Below, piece after piece: positions 8,287 through 16,865 of a DNA stretch of 64,000 bases (position 1 is the stretch's first letter; the number at the start of each line of letters is the position of its first letter). A program made the position numbers and the translations under genes. The stretch is from the NCBI RefSeq assembly GCF_002849655.1, contig NZ_PDNW01000006.1, forward strand, positions 1-64,000, read 5' to 3'. The stretch comes from Pollutimonas subterranea (GTDB lineage Bacteria; Pseudomonadota; Gammaproteobacteria; Burkholderiales; Burkholderiaceae_B). The notes beneath the pieces are model-generated. The model had not been told where the DNA came from, did not search any database, and worked only from the letters and a program-made list of their open reading frames with translations.

Positions 8287-9444
8287 TTGACGATCTTGCC
8301 AAAACTCTGCTTTGCCGCTTTCGTCGGTATGGCTGCCAGCGCTGCGAGTTGGGCTGGCGATGATGCGGCGCGCATTCGCGGCATCGTCGAAACCGCCATT
8401 CGTCCGGTTATGGCAGAGCATGACGTGCCCGGCATGGCCGTTGCACTTACCATCGACGGCCAGGCCTTCTATTTCAACTACGGCCTCGCGTCGAAACAGG
8501 GCAATGTACCGGTGACCGAGCGAACGCTGTTCGAGCTCGGGTCCATCAGCAAGACGTTCACAGGACTGCTGGCTGCATACGCCCAGGTGTCGGGGAAACT
8601 GTCGCTGGCCGACCACCCGGGTAAATTCATGCCCCGGCTTAAGGGAAGTGCGATCGACCGCGCCAAGCTGCTTCATCTCGGAACCTATACGGCGGGCGGA
8701 CTGCCGCTGCAATTTCCCGATGACATCATGGATGAGGCTCAGACCACCAGCTACTTTCAGGCGTGGGCTCCAGATGCCGAGCCCGGCAAGTTTCGTCGGT
8801 ATTCCAATCCAAGCATAGGCTTGCTTGGGCATATTGCGGCGCTTGCCCTGGACGGCGATTTTGCCGAGGCCATTGAAACGCGGCTCTTTCCCGAATTGGG
8901 TTTGAACAGCAGCTATGTCCGCGTGCCGCAAGAAGCGATGGCAGATTACGCATGGGGATACGACCAGGCGAATAATCCCATACGTGTGAATCGAGGCCCG
9001 TTGGACGCGCAAGCGTATGGTGTGAAGTCGTCGACCGCCGACATGATTCGCTATGTGCAGGCCAATATCGATCCAAGTCCGCTAAAGGCACCCTGGCGGC
9101 GTGCCATCAAGGACACCCATCAGGGTTACTTCACGGTCGGCGATATGGTGCAGGGACTGGGATGGGAGCACTATCGACACCCAATCACTCTGGACCGACT
9201 GTTGGAGGGAAATTCGCGCGGCATGGCTTTGGAGCCCAGGATCGCGACACCGCTGGTCCCGCCGGAATTGTCGTCGGGGCTAACCTTGTTCAACAAGACC
9301 GGTTCCACGAACGGCTTTGGCGCCTACGTGGCCTTCATTCCACAGAAACAAATAGGCATCGTGATGCTGGCGAACAGGAATTTTCCGATACCGGCCCGGA
9401 TCCGCGCGGCATATGCGATCATGGAGCAACTCACGCCTTTCTAA
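8287..9444 (+). CDS. ampC: Class C beta-lactamase (AmpC)
   Basis: A 385-residue protein of typical AmpC length with a signal sequence (about residues 1-23, ending ASWAG). The active-site serine motif SISK is in ELGSISKTFTG, the tyrosine motif is RYSNPS, and the KTG triad is NKTGSTNGFG. The family-diagnostic segment TYTAGGLPLQFPDD is intact. It should hydrolyse cephalosporins in the periplasm. The start is TTG at 8287, with AAGGA 9 bases upstream, suggesting low expression. No ampR is adjacent; the divergent neighbour is a VOC protein. The eutB gene starts only 31 bases after the stop on the same strand, so co-transcription is possible. Confidence 0.93.
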   Translation: MTILPKLCFAAFVGMAASAASWAGDDAARIRGIVETAIRPVMAEHDVPGMAVALTIDGQAFYFNYGLASKQGNVPVTERTLFELGSISKTFTGLLAAYAQVSGKLSLADHPGKFMPRLKGSAIDRAKLLHLGTYTAGGLPLQFPDDIMDEAQTTSYFQAWAPDAEPGKFRRYSNPSIGLLGHIAALALDGDFAEAIETRLFPELGLNSSYVRVPQEAMADYAWGYDQANNPIRVNRGPLDAQAYGVKSSTADMIRYVQANIDPSPLKAPWRRAIKDTHQGYFTVGDMVQGLGWEHYRHPITLDRLLEGNSRGMALEPRIATPLVPPELSSGLTLFNKTGSTNGFGAYVAFIPQKQIGIVMLANRNFPIPARIRAAYAIMEQLTPF

Positions 9445-9475
9445 CGCTGCCCAGGTCAGCACTGGAGCTCCAGGC

Positions 9476-10870
9476 ATGGCATACCAGCACACCATCGATA
9501 GCCATACGTGGGCCTTCGCGGACCTGCGGGAACTCATGGCCAAGGCGAGCCCCCAAAGGTCCGGGGACGAACTCGCGGGCATTGCCGCAGGCAATGCGGT
9601 AGAACGCATGGCCGCGCGCATGTGCCTGGCCGACGTGCCGCTGGCGCGTTTCCTTGACGAGGCGCTGATCCCGTACGAGGCCGATGAGGTCACCCGTCTC
9701 ATTCTCGATAACCATGATTCCGTGGCCTTTGCGGCGGTCGCTCATCTTACCGTCGGCGCTTTTCGCGACTGGCTGCTGTCGGATCTGGCGAACGAGACAT
9801 CATTGAAGCAATTGACGACCGGAATAACGCCGGAAATGGCGGCCGCGGTCAGCAAGCTCATGCGCAACCAAGACTTGATCCTTGCCGCACGCAAGTGCCG
9901 TGTCATCACGCGCTTTCGCAACACGCTGGGACTCCCGGGCCGCGTCGCCGTGCGCCTGCAACCCAACCATCCCACTGACGATATGCAGGGGATTGCCGCC
10001 TCGATGGTTGACGGCCTGCTTTACGGCGCGGGAGATGCGGTGATAGGCATCAACCCTGCGACGGATAGTATTCCGGCTCTTGGCCGGCTGGTGTGCATGC
10101 TGGATGATGTCATTTCCCGGCTTGATATTCCGACCCAGTCCTGTGTGCTGACGCACGTGACCAATACCCTGCGGGTGATGGAACAGGGGATGCCCGTGGA
10201 CATCGTGTTCCAGTCCGTCGCGGGCACGCAGGCTGCCAATGCGGGCTTTGGGATCAATCTGGGCATACTGCGCGAAGCGCGCGACGCCGCGTTGTCGCTA
10301 CGCCGCGGCACAGTGGGTGAGAACGTCATGTATTTTGAAACGGGCCAGGGCAGTGCGCTTTCCGCCAGCGCGCACCACGGCGTGGACCAGCAAACCTGCG
10401 AGGCACGGGCGTATGCGGTGGCAAGGGAGTTCAAGCCGCTGCTGTCCAACACAGTGGTCGGCTTTATCGGACCCGAATACCTTTACGATGGCAAGCAGAT
10501 TACGCGGGCGGCGCTGGAAGACCATTTCTGCGGCAAATTGCTGGGCCTTCCGCTGGGTTGCGACATTTGCTATACGAACCACGCCGAGGCGGACCAGGAT
10601 GATATGGATACCCTGCTGACCGTGCTCGGCGTGGCGGGCGTGACCTTCATCATGGGTGTGCCGGGGGCGGACGACGTCATGCTCAACTACCAGAGCACAT
10701 CTTTTCACGACGGCCTTTACCTGCGCTCTGTGCTGGGCTTGAAACGCGCGCCGGAATTCGAGGATTGGCTGCTGCGCATGCAATTGATCGATTCGGCGGG
10801 CAGCGCTTTGCCTCTGGCGCCCTCGCATCCGGCCCTGGGTGCATTGCGCCGGCTCCGCTTCGGCTCCTGA
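9476..10870 (+). CDS. eutB: Ethanolamine ammonia-lyase, large subunit
   Basis: A 464-residue protein, the usual EutB length. It forms the TIM-barrel catalytic subunit of the adenosylcobalamin-dependent enzyme that converts ethanolamine to acetaldehyde and ammonia. Recognisable segments are RFRNTLGLPGRVAVRLQPN, GDAVIGINPATDS and YFETGQGSALSA, with GVPGADDVMLNYQSTSFHD near the end. The ATG at 9476 has GGAG 10 bases before it; a longer frame begins inside ampC but is unlikely. eutC follows after 11 bases. No eutA reactivase or microcompartment shell gene is present in this window, so this is a short, non-compartmental ethanolamine module. Confidence 0.95.
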   Translation: MAYQHTIDSHTWAFADLRELMAKASPQRSGDELAGIAAGNAVERMAARMCLADVPLARFLDEALIPYEADEVTRLILDNHDSVAFAAVAHLTVGAFRDWLLSDLANETSLKQLTTGITPEMAAAVSKLMRNQDLILAARKCRVITRFRNTLGLPGRVAVRLQPNHPTDDMQGIAASMVDGLLYGAGDAVIGINPATDSIPALGRLVCMLDDVISRLDIPTQSCVLTHVTNTLRVMEQGMPVDIVFQSVAGTQAANAGFGINLGILREARDAALSLRRGTVGENVMYFETGQGSALSASAHHGVDQQTCEARAYAVAREFKPLLSNTVVGFIGPEYLYDGKQITRAALEDHFCGKLLGLPLGCDICYTNHAEADQDDMDTLLTVLGVAGVTFIMGVPGADDVMLNYQSTSFHDGLYLRSVLGLKRAPEFEDWLLRMQLIDSAGSALPLAPSHPALGALRRLRFGS

Positions 10871-10881
10871 AAAGGTACATC

Positions 10882-11700
10882 ATGTCCAATACGCCTGTTG
10901 ACGAAGATCCCTGGACGGACCTGCAACAGTACACGCGAGCACGCCTTGCCTTGGGACGTGCGGGAAACAGCATTCCTACGGCGGAGGTGCTGCGCTTCGG
11001 CTACGCCCATGCGCAGGCACGCGTTGCGGTACACACGGCGCTCGACGTGGATGCAATGCGCGCAGCACTTGAACGGGACGGTTTGACTGCTGTGGGTGTC
11101 CAGAGCGCCGCACCCGACCGGGCCACGTACCTCGCTCGCCCGGACCTGGGTCGCCAGTTGGCGCCGGACAGTGCAATGGTCTTGCGCGACTATGCTGGTG
11201 GGCGGGGCGGGCGGCAGGATGATGTGGCGTGCGATCTCCTGCTTATCGTCGCCGACGGCCTGTCTTCGACCGCCATTTCGCGCCATGCCCGGCCGCTGGT
11301 TTCGGAAATTGTGGGCCGCGCCCCAGCGGATTGGGTGCTCGGTCCGGTGGTGATCGCCACCCAGGCCCGCGTTGCCCTGGGCGATGAAATCGGCGAAATT
11401 CTAGGGGCCCGCATGAGTGTGATGCTTATCGGCGAGCGTCCAGGGCTCAGCTCTCCGGACAGCCTGGGCATGTATCTGACCTGGGGACCTCATCGCGGTT
11501 GTACCGATGCGCAGCGCAATTGCATATCTAATGTGAGGCCGGAAGGGCTTGCATACCGTGAAGCCGCCCGGCGGCTATGGTGGCTTTGCACTGAGGCGCG
11601 TCGGCTGCAACTGACGGGGATTGCCTTGAAAGACGGCAGCGATGTCACTGAGCTGACGTCTGATTTGCCTCAGTCTTCTCGTGATTCGTTGAGCAACTGA
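10882..11700 (+). CDS. eutC: Ethanolamine ammonia-lyase, small subunit
   Basis: A 272-residue protein matching the EutC small subunit, which helps bind the cobalamin cofactor. The C-terminal half holds the cofactor domain: CDLLLIVADGLSSTAI, IGERPGLSSPDSLGMYLTW and CTDAQRNCISNVRPEGL. It begins 11 bases after eutB behind AAAGG and is translated from ATG 10882. Its last 31 bases overlap the 3' end of the convergent nasR gene, so transcripts of the two would be antisense to each other at their ends. Ethanolamine use as a nitrogen source would fit its place beside nitrate assimilation genes, but that link is inference. Confidence 0.94.
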   Translation: MSNTPVDEDPWTDLQQYTRARLALGRAGNSIPTAEVLRFGYAHAQARVAVHTALDVDAMRAALERDGLTAVGVQSAAPDRATYLARPDLGRQLAPDSAMVLRDYAGGRGGRQDDVACDLLLIVADGLSSTAISRHARPLVSEIVGRAPADWVLGPVVIATQARVALGDEIGEILGARMSVMLIGERPGLSSPDSLGMYLTWGPHRGCTDAQRNCISNVRPEGLAYREAARRLWWLCTEARRLQLTGIALKDGSDVTELTSDLPQSSRDSLSN

Positions 11701-12932
11701 CCAGCGATATCGCCCAGCGACAAGCCCCCGTCCATGGCTACGCGTTGCATGCGCTCATGGGCCTGTTGCTCGCTAAGATGATAGCGGCTCACGAGCAGCC
11801 ACTTGGCCTTTTCGATCTGCTTTCGCTCGTCAAGAGAACGCCGGACGCTAGTCAGCGCATCGGCGGCGTCCTGCATGCGCAAAGTTTGTTCGCGGAGTAT
11901 GTCCACGATAGAGCGATCCATGTCACGGCCAATACCGTCTTGCGGAGGAATATCGGCAATGCGGCCTTGTACACGGAACACCATGCTGGGTTCCTTGCCG
12001 CTCGCACGGTCCGTGAAACGACGTAGCAGCAGGCTGCGGTCGCCCAATTCTTTACGTGTTTCCGCAATGCGTTTCTCGCATTGTTGTGCCAGGGCCTTGG
12101 CCAGCAGATTTTCCACATTGCGCATGCCGTCAATACGCTGTGTGCAGAGGTCCAGCCAGACTTCTGTCAGCGCGACCCCCACACGCTGCGATTCCGACGT
12201 GTTATCAAGCATGGCCTGCATACGCTGCACGTCTTGCGATTGCTGATCCAGCCCTTCCCAGCACTGCAAGGCTGCTGGCGGTGCAAACTGTGTGAATACA
12301 TCGACGCTGCGGTTTCGAGCGGCCACCAACGCCGCCATGCGTGCTTTTTGGACTTCGGTGAAGTAGCCGGCCTGGAAGCCCACCACCCCATAGGCACGCT
12401 CCTGCCCGCTGAGCTCTTTGCCTTGTATGAAGTTGAGCAAGGCAACGAGAATGCGCGTTACATCGGGATCGAGCGCGGAATCGGCTGCCTCGAAAACCAT
12501 GGCGAGCAAACTGGCGATCAGGTCGGTAAACGTCGACTCTGCCTCTTGTGCGGATGTGCGCCGATCACGGATACCCCGTCGCAGGCCGGGCAGGGCCTCC
12601 AGTCTATGGAGAGCCGACGCCACGCAGTTGAAGAAATGCGCCTTGTCGCTGGCCGGCCCAGACCCGGCGTCCAGGTCATCCAGGTACCGGCGCATCTCGT
12701 GCTCGGCGTCCGCCGCGTGCCGGCCTAGTTCAGCAAGCGTCGGCAGCCCATCGTCATCCTCGCTGCATAAATACAGATTGGACCAGCCTCGCTCCTTCTG
12801 CAGGGCATGGACCAGCTTGCCGGCCAGAACCACGAGTTCGCACGTGCCCGCCAGCGATTCCAGCGCATGCAGTTCGCAGCGACGGGCGGCCAGCAAGAAA
12901 CGCAGTGTCGGAGGAACGTAGTTGTTGCTCAT
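11670..12932 (-). CDS. nasR: NasR-type nitrate/nitrite antitermination regulator (NIT + ANTAR)
   Basis: A 420-residue protein with an N-terminal all-helical NIT sensor domain (about residues 40-290, including ALQKERGWSNLYLCS) and a C-terminal ANTAR domain (about residues 350-412, ERKQIEKAKWLLVSRYHLSE then AHERMQRVAMD). NasR of Klebsiella senses nitrate or nitrite and binds a stem-loop in the nascent leader RNA, preventing formation of a terminator before the nitrate genes. A matching leader precedes nirB here. The gene is the last in the nirB-nirD-nirC-nasR series, 37 bases after nirC, so it probably controls its own synthesis. AAGGA lies 9 bases before ATG 12932. Confidence 0.9.
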   Translation of the reverse strand: MSNNYVPPTLRFLLAARRCELHALESLAGTCELVVLAGKLVHALQKERGWSNLYLCSEDDDGLPTLAELGRHAADAEHEMRRYLDDLDAGSGPASDKAHFFNCVASALHRLEALPGLRRGIRDRRTSAQEAESTFTDLIASLLAMVFEAADSALDPDVTRILVALLNFIQGKELSGQERAYGVVGFQAGYFTEVQKARMAALVAARNRSVDVFTQFAPPAALQCWEGLDQQSQDVQRMQAMLDNTSESQRVGVALTEVWLDLCTQRIDGMRNVENLLAKALAQQCEKRIAETRKELGDRSLLLRRFTDRASGKEPSMVFRVQGRIADIPPQDGIGRDMDRSIVDILREQTLRMQDAADALTSVRRSLDERKQIEKAKWLLVSRYHLSEQQAHERMQRVAMDGGLSLGDIAGQLLNESRED

Positions 12933-12969
12933 GTCAGTGTGTCCTTGAAGGCGCGTCCCTGTCGCCCTA

Positions 12970-13782
12970 TCAGTTGAAGCTGCGCTTGGGGCCCGTCCTG
13001 AGATGTGTCGTGTACAAGGTCAGGCCTGTCAGCGATATCCCGCCGACCAGGTTGCCCAGCACCACCGGGATCTCGTTCCATATCAGGTAATCCATGACCG
13101 AAAAATTGCCGCCCATGATAAGCGCAGAGGGGAAAAGAAACATATTGACGATGGAATGCTCGAAACCCATGGCGAAGAACAGCATCACCGGCATCCACAT
13201 GGCGATGACCTTGCCACTGACCGAGGTGGAAATCATTGCGCCGACGACGCCCAGGGACACCATCCAGTTGCATAGCACGGCCCGGATGAAAATGGTGAGC
13301 ATGCCTGCGGCGCCGTATTCCTTGTATCCCAACGTCCGGTCCTCGCCAATATGGGCAATGACCTGTCCGACATCGTTAGGCGGAACCGAGAATCCGTAGG
13401 TAAAGACTATGGCCATGAGGAAGGCAACCGTGAGCGCTCCCAGGAAATTTCCCAGGAAAATGATACCCCAGTGTTTCAGGATGGCGCCTCCGGTGACGCC
13501 GAGGCGGCGATCAAACAGCGCGAGCGGGGTCAACACGAAAACACCGGTAAGTAGGTCGAAGCCCATCAGGTAGAGAATGCAAAAGCCCACGGGAAACAGT
13601 GCCGCGCCAAGGATGGGCGAGCCGGTTTGCACGCTGACGGTAACCGCGAACACTGCCGCAATAGCCAGGATGGCTCCTGCCATATAGGCCCTGATGAGGG
13701 CGTCGCGCGTGGCCATGAAGATTTTTGATTCGCCGGCATCCACCATTTTGGTGACGAATTCCGACGGGATTAAATAAGACAT
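12970..13782 (-). CDS. nirC: Formate/nitrite transporter family protein, NirC-like
   Basis: A 270-residue FNT-family membrane protein with six predicted transmembrane helices. It carries the typical re-entrant segment and pore-region motifs, such as NWMVSLGVV and AMGFEHSIVNMF. FNT channels form pentamers that pass formate or nitrite across the inner membrane. Its place between nirD and nasR points to nitrite. The start at 13782 follows AAGGA with 7-base spacing. It is 55 bases downstream of nirD on the same strand, and I see no terminator between them. Confidence 0.9.
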   Translation of the reverse strand: MSYLIPSEFVTKMVDAGESKIFMATRDALIRAYMAGAILAIAAVFAVTVSVQTGSPILGAALFPVGFCILYLMGFDLLTGVFVLTPLALFDRRLGVTGGAILKHWGIIFLGNFLGALTVAFLMAIVFTYGFSVPPNDVGQVIAHIGEDRTLGYKEYGAAGMLTIFIRAVLCNWMVSLGVVGAMISTSVSGKVIAMWMPVMLFFAMGFEHSIVNMFLFPSALIMGGNFSVMDYLIWNEIPVVLGNLVGGISLTGLTLYTTHLRTGPKRSFN

Positions 13783-13837
13783 GATGTGTTCCTTGATCGG
13801 ATGAAATAGAGAGTGACCGTTGCGGTGCCAGGGAGCC

Positions 13838-14188
13838 CTAGGCCAGCTCCACCGAATCGCCGTTGAAGCGGGCTTTCCAGGTTTGCAGTCGATGCTCCGG
13901 GTATTCGAGGCAAAGGCCGTCGATCAGCCTGAAGTGCTGTTTGTAGATCGGTGATGCGACAACCAGGTCACCGCCGATGTGTCCCACAATGCCTCGTCCA
14001 ATGACATTTGCGCCTGATTTGGGATCGTGGTTTTCGATGGCATACAGCGTTTGCTCCCCGGCGTCCGGTACAAAAAACAGGGCGACCTGTATGCCGTCGA
14101 CCAAAGCGACGCCACCGGAATTGGCCACCAGGTCGGCGCGGGTGCAAACTGGGCGCCAGACGGGCTGGCTGTGTGATTGAGTACGCAT
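13838..14188 (-). CDS. nirD: Nitrite reductase small subunit
   Basis: A 116-residue Rieske-like-fold protein with the NirD pattern (VWRPVCTRADLVANSGG, YAIENHDPKSGANVIGRG, SPIYKQHFRL, CLEYPEH). NirD proteins of this type lack the Rieske Cys/His cluster ligands, and none are visible here. It pairs with NirB in NADH-dependent assimilatory nitrite reduction to ammonia in the cytoplasm. Its ATG at 14188 shares one base with the nirB stop (TGATG), indicating translational coupling. A GTG one codon upstream is less likely. Confidence 0.92.
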   Translation of the reverse strand: MRTQSHSQPVWRPVCTRADLVANSGGVALVDGIQVALFFVPDAGEQTLYAIENHDPKSGANVIGRGIVGHIGGDLVVASPIYKQHFRLIDGLCLEYPEHRLQTWKARFNGDSVELA

Positions 14189-16743
14189 CACGCTATCTCC
14201 TCAACGATAGGAATTACACGGGCGCGAGGCGGGGCCGGGCGTCGCTGGCCGCGCTCTTCGACAAAATGGATATCCGGATCACCGCCGCTTTCATTCACGA
14301 AGGTGCGGAAGCGTTTAAGCTTTTCCGGATCGCCGATGGTGTTGGCCCACTCGCACTCATATCTATCTACCACCAGCTGCATCTGCGCCTCGAGTTCAGC
14401 GCCCAGGTCCAGGCTGTCGTCGATCACCACCGCCTTCAGGTAGTCCAGGCCGCCTTCCAGCGATTCGCGCCAGACCGACGTGCGCTGCAGTTTGTCGGCG
14501 GTACGGATATACAGCATCAGCAAGCGGTCGATGTAGCGGATCAGGGTGGCGTCGTCCAGGTCGGTGGCAAACAACTCGGCATGACGGGGACGCATGCCTC
14601 CGTTGCCGCAGACATAAAGGTTCCAGCCGTTTTCGGTGGCGATTACGCCGATGTCTTTGCTTTGCGCCTCGGCACATTCGCGGGTGCAGCCCGAGACCGC
14701 AAACTTGAGCTTATGCGGGGCGCGCAGGCCCTTGTAGCGATGTTCGATGTCCAGGGCCATCTTCACGCTGTCTTGCACGCCATAGCGGCACCAGGTGCTG
14801 CCTACGCAGGACTTCACCGTGCGAGTCGACTTGCCATAGGCGTGGCCTGTCTCGAACCCGGCGGCGATCAGCTCGGCCCAGATATCCGGCAGCTGGTGGA
14901 GTTCGGCGCCGAACAGGTCTATGCGTTGTCCGCCTGTGATCTTGGTATAGAGTTCGTATTTTTTTGCCACCGCCCCAATGGCGATGAGACCCTCGGGCGT
15001 GATCTCGCCCGCCGGAATCCGGGGCACTATCGAGTAGGTGCCGTTTTTCTGCATATTCGCCATGAAGGTGTCGTTGGTATCTTGCAGCGGAACCAGCTTC
15101 GGGTCCTGGATCGGCCGGTTCCAGCACGAGGCCAGGATGGATCCCACAACAGGCTTGCAGATGTCGCAGCCCATCTTCCCGCGGCCATGGCGGGCCAGCA
15201 TTTCCTCGAACGTTTCAATGCCTTCGACGCGGGTAAAGGCGTAAAGCTCCTGGCGGGTGTAGGCGAAGTGCTCGCAAAGACTTTTGTCGACGGCCACGCC
15301 CCGGCAGGCCAGCTCATGCTCGACCACCTGCTTCAGCAGGCCGGCACAGCCTCCGCAGCCAGTTCCCGCCTTGGTGCAGGCCTTGACGCCGGCGACATCG
15401 GTGCACCCTTCATCAATGGCGCAACAGATGGCGCCCTTGCTGACGTTGTGGCACGAACAGATGGTGGCTGTGGCCGGCAATACGTCTATGCCCAGCAGCG
15501 GCGCGGCCTGGCCCGCCGGCAGTATGAGACTGGCCGGATCCATGGGTGGAGCAATGGTATTTTGCACGTATTGCAGCAAGGTATCGTAGTAGCTGTTGTC
15601 GCCGATGAGGACGGCGCCCAGCACACGTTTTCCGTCCTGCGAGATCACCAGGCGTCGATAGCTGGACGTGGCTTCATCGATATAGCGATAGCTGCGCGCG
15701 CCAGGCGTTGCACCGTGCGCATCGCCGATGGATCCGACATCCACGCCCAGCAATTTCAGTTTGGTCGACATGTCGGCGCCGGCAAAGGGCTCTACCAATT
15801 CGCCACAGAGCTCGCCGGTGACGATGCGGGCCATTTGATACCCTGGCGCGACGAGACCAAAGATGTTGCCGTTCCACACGGCGCATTCGCCAATTGCGTA
15901 GATATGCGCATCGCTGGTTCGGCAGCGCTCGTCGACGATGATCCCGCCGCGCTCTCCGATCGCAAGTCCGCTCTTTTTCGCCAAGCCGTCGCGGGGACGG
16001 ATTCCGGCCGAGAAGACGATGAGGTCGGTTTCCAGTGCCGTCTTGTCGGCGAAGAGCATCTGATAGCGGTGCTTTCTGCCGGATTTGATTTCCTGCGTGG
16101 CCCGGGACAGGTGCACGCCGACACCTAGGCTTTCGATGCGGGACTTGAGCGATGCGCCACCCATTTCATCGAGCTGTACAGGCATAAGACGCGGAGCAAA
16201 CTCGACGACATGCGCCTCGAGATCCAGCGACTTCAGCGCGTTGGCAGCCTCCAGGCCCAGCAGGCCTCCTCCGACTACAACGCCGCGGCGCGCGCCTTGT
16301 GCGGCATTGCGAATAAGGTCCAGGTCGTCGATCGTGCGGTACACCAGCCGTGAATTTCCTTCGGCACCGGCCACGGGCGGCACAAAGGGGTACGATCCCG
16401 TGGCAAACACCAAGCTGTCGTAGCTAAAGCTGCCTTCCGCGGTGATCACTTGCCGCCGATGGCGGTCCACCCCGGTTACTACGGCGTTCAAATGCAGGGT
16501 CAAGCCTTCCTGCCGGTAGAAGGCGGCGTCGCTTAACGCCATCGATTCCGCGTCGCGGCCGCCCAGGTATTCGGAAAGATGCACGCGATCATACGCACGT
16601 CGGGACTCTTCGCCGAAGACGTGTATGCGATAGCGTTCAAGGGCGCCTCTTGCTACCAATTGCTCTACGCAATGGTGGCCTACCATGCCGTTCCCGATCA
16701 CAATCAGGGTTTGCAACGGGTTGGATGCGGTCACTGCGTTCAT
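14188..16743 (-). CDS. nirB: NADH-dependent assimilatory nitrite reductase, large subunit
   Basis: An 851-residue multi-domain enzyme that reduces nitrite to ammonia. An FAD/NADH module covers about residues 1-300 (VIGNGMVGHHCVEQL, GGGLLGLEAANAL). A BFD-like [2Fe-2S] domain with CSCHNVSKG and CTKAGTGCGGC lies around residue 430. The nitrite/sulfite reductase half-domains follow, with the [4Fe-4S]-siroheme ligands in CVGSTWCRYG (about 646) and SGCTRECAEA (about 684). The start ATG 16743 follows GAGGA with 7-base spacing; a longer frame upstream would read through the leader terminator and is rejected. It opens the nirB-nirD-nirC-nasR operon, driven by a sigma-54 promoter with a leader attenuator. 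Confidence 0.95.
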   Translation of the reverse strand: MNAVTASNPLQTLIVIGNGMVGHHCVEQLVARGALERYRIHVFGEESRRAYDRVHLSEYLGGRDAESMALSDAAFYRQEGLTLHLNAVVTGVDRHRRQVITAEGSFSYDSLVFATGSYPFVPPVAGAEGNSRLVYRTIDDLDLIRNAAQGARRGVVVGGGLLGLEAANALKSLDLEAHVVEFAPRLMPVQLDEMGGASLKSRIESLGVGVHLSRATQEIKSGRKHRYQMLFADKTALETDLIVFSAGIRPRDGLAKKSGLAIGERGGIIVDERCRTSDAHIYAIGECAVWNGNIFGLVAPGYQMARIVTGELCGELVEPFAGADMSTKLKLLGVDVGSIGDAHGATPGARSYRYIDEATSSYRRLVISQDGKRVLGAVLIGDNSYYDTLLQYVQNTIAPPMDPASLILPAGQAAPLLGIDVLPATATICSCHNVSKGAICCAIDEGCTDVAGVKACTKAGTGCGGCAGLLKQVVEHELACRGVAVDKSLCEHFAYTRQELYAFTRVEGIETFEEMLARHGRGKMGCDICKPVVGSILASCWNRPIQDPKLVPLQDTNDTFMANMQKNGTYSIVPRIPAGEITPEGLIAIGAVAKKYELYTKITGGQRIDLFGAELHQLPDIWAELIAAGFETGHAYGKSTRTVKSCVGSTWCRYGVQDSVKMALDIEHRYKGLRAPHKLKFAVSGCTRECAEAQSKDIGVIATENGWNLYVCGNGGMRPRHAELFATDLDDATLIRYIDRLLMLYIRTADKLQRTSVWRESLEGGLDYLKAVVIDDSLDLGAELEAQMQLVVDRYECEWANTIGDPEKLKRFRTFVNESGGDPDIHFVEERGQRRPAPPRARVIPIVEEIA

Positions 16744-16755
16744 TGGGATATCCTC

Positions 16756-16789
16756 AAAAAAGCGCCCGGAACCTTGCGGTCGCGGGCGC
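16756..16789 (-). terminator. Leader terminator (attenuator) of nirB
   Basis: On the minus strand GCGCCCG (16789-16783) pairs with CGGGCGC (16768-16762), with an inner ACC-GCAA-GGT mini-stem in the loop and six Ts (16761-16756). The T-run directly abuts the GAGGA Shine-Dalgarno sequence (16755-16751) of nirB. An intrinsic terminator between promoter and first gene is the hallmark of NasR-type control, and a NasR homologue lies in the same operon. Confidence 0.85.
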
Positions 16790-16814
16790 CATTGCCTGTC
16801 GTACACAAATTGTC

Positions 16815-16840
16815 GTACCGGGTCTTCACTGATCCGGTAC
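16815..16840 (-). promoter_or_regulatory. First leader stem-loop, candidate NasR RNA target
   Basis: On the minus strand GTACCGG and CCGGTAC form a perfect 7-bp stem around a 12-base loop, starting about where the sigma-54 promoter predicts transcription to begin. In the Klebsiella nas leader the NasR-binding stem-loop also lies at the 5' end of the transcript, ahead of the terminator. ANTAR targets usually have six-base loops; here the loop is larger unless inner bases pair, so the recognition details are uncertain. Confidence 0.6.
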
Positions 16841-16850
16841 TAGGGTCTAC

Positions 16851-16865
16851 GCAATTCACGTGCCA
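16851..16865 (-). promoter_or_regulatory. Sigma-54 promoter of the nirB operon
   Basis: The minus strand reads TGGCACG, four bases, TTGC, an exact match to the sigma-54 -24/-12 core (TGGCACG-N4-TTGC). It lies 108 bases before the nirB start and immediately upstream of the leader stem-loop. Sigma-54 promoters of nitrate assimilation genes are usually activated by NtrC under nitrogen limitation. Further upstream, GCTT-N6-GGTGC (16949-16963) resembles one good and one poor NtrC half-site. Confidence 0.82.

Noticed and set aside
14008-16128. A 706-codon open frame on the plus strand across nirD and nirB.
   Set aside because: It is antisense to two intact, well-recognised genes and its translation shows no family motif; long mirror frames are common in GC-rich DNA.
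16744-16806. N-terminal extension of nirB.
   Set aside because: It would be translated through the leader terminator hairpin; the GAGGA site fits ATG 16743.
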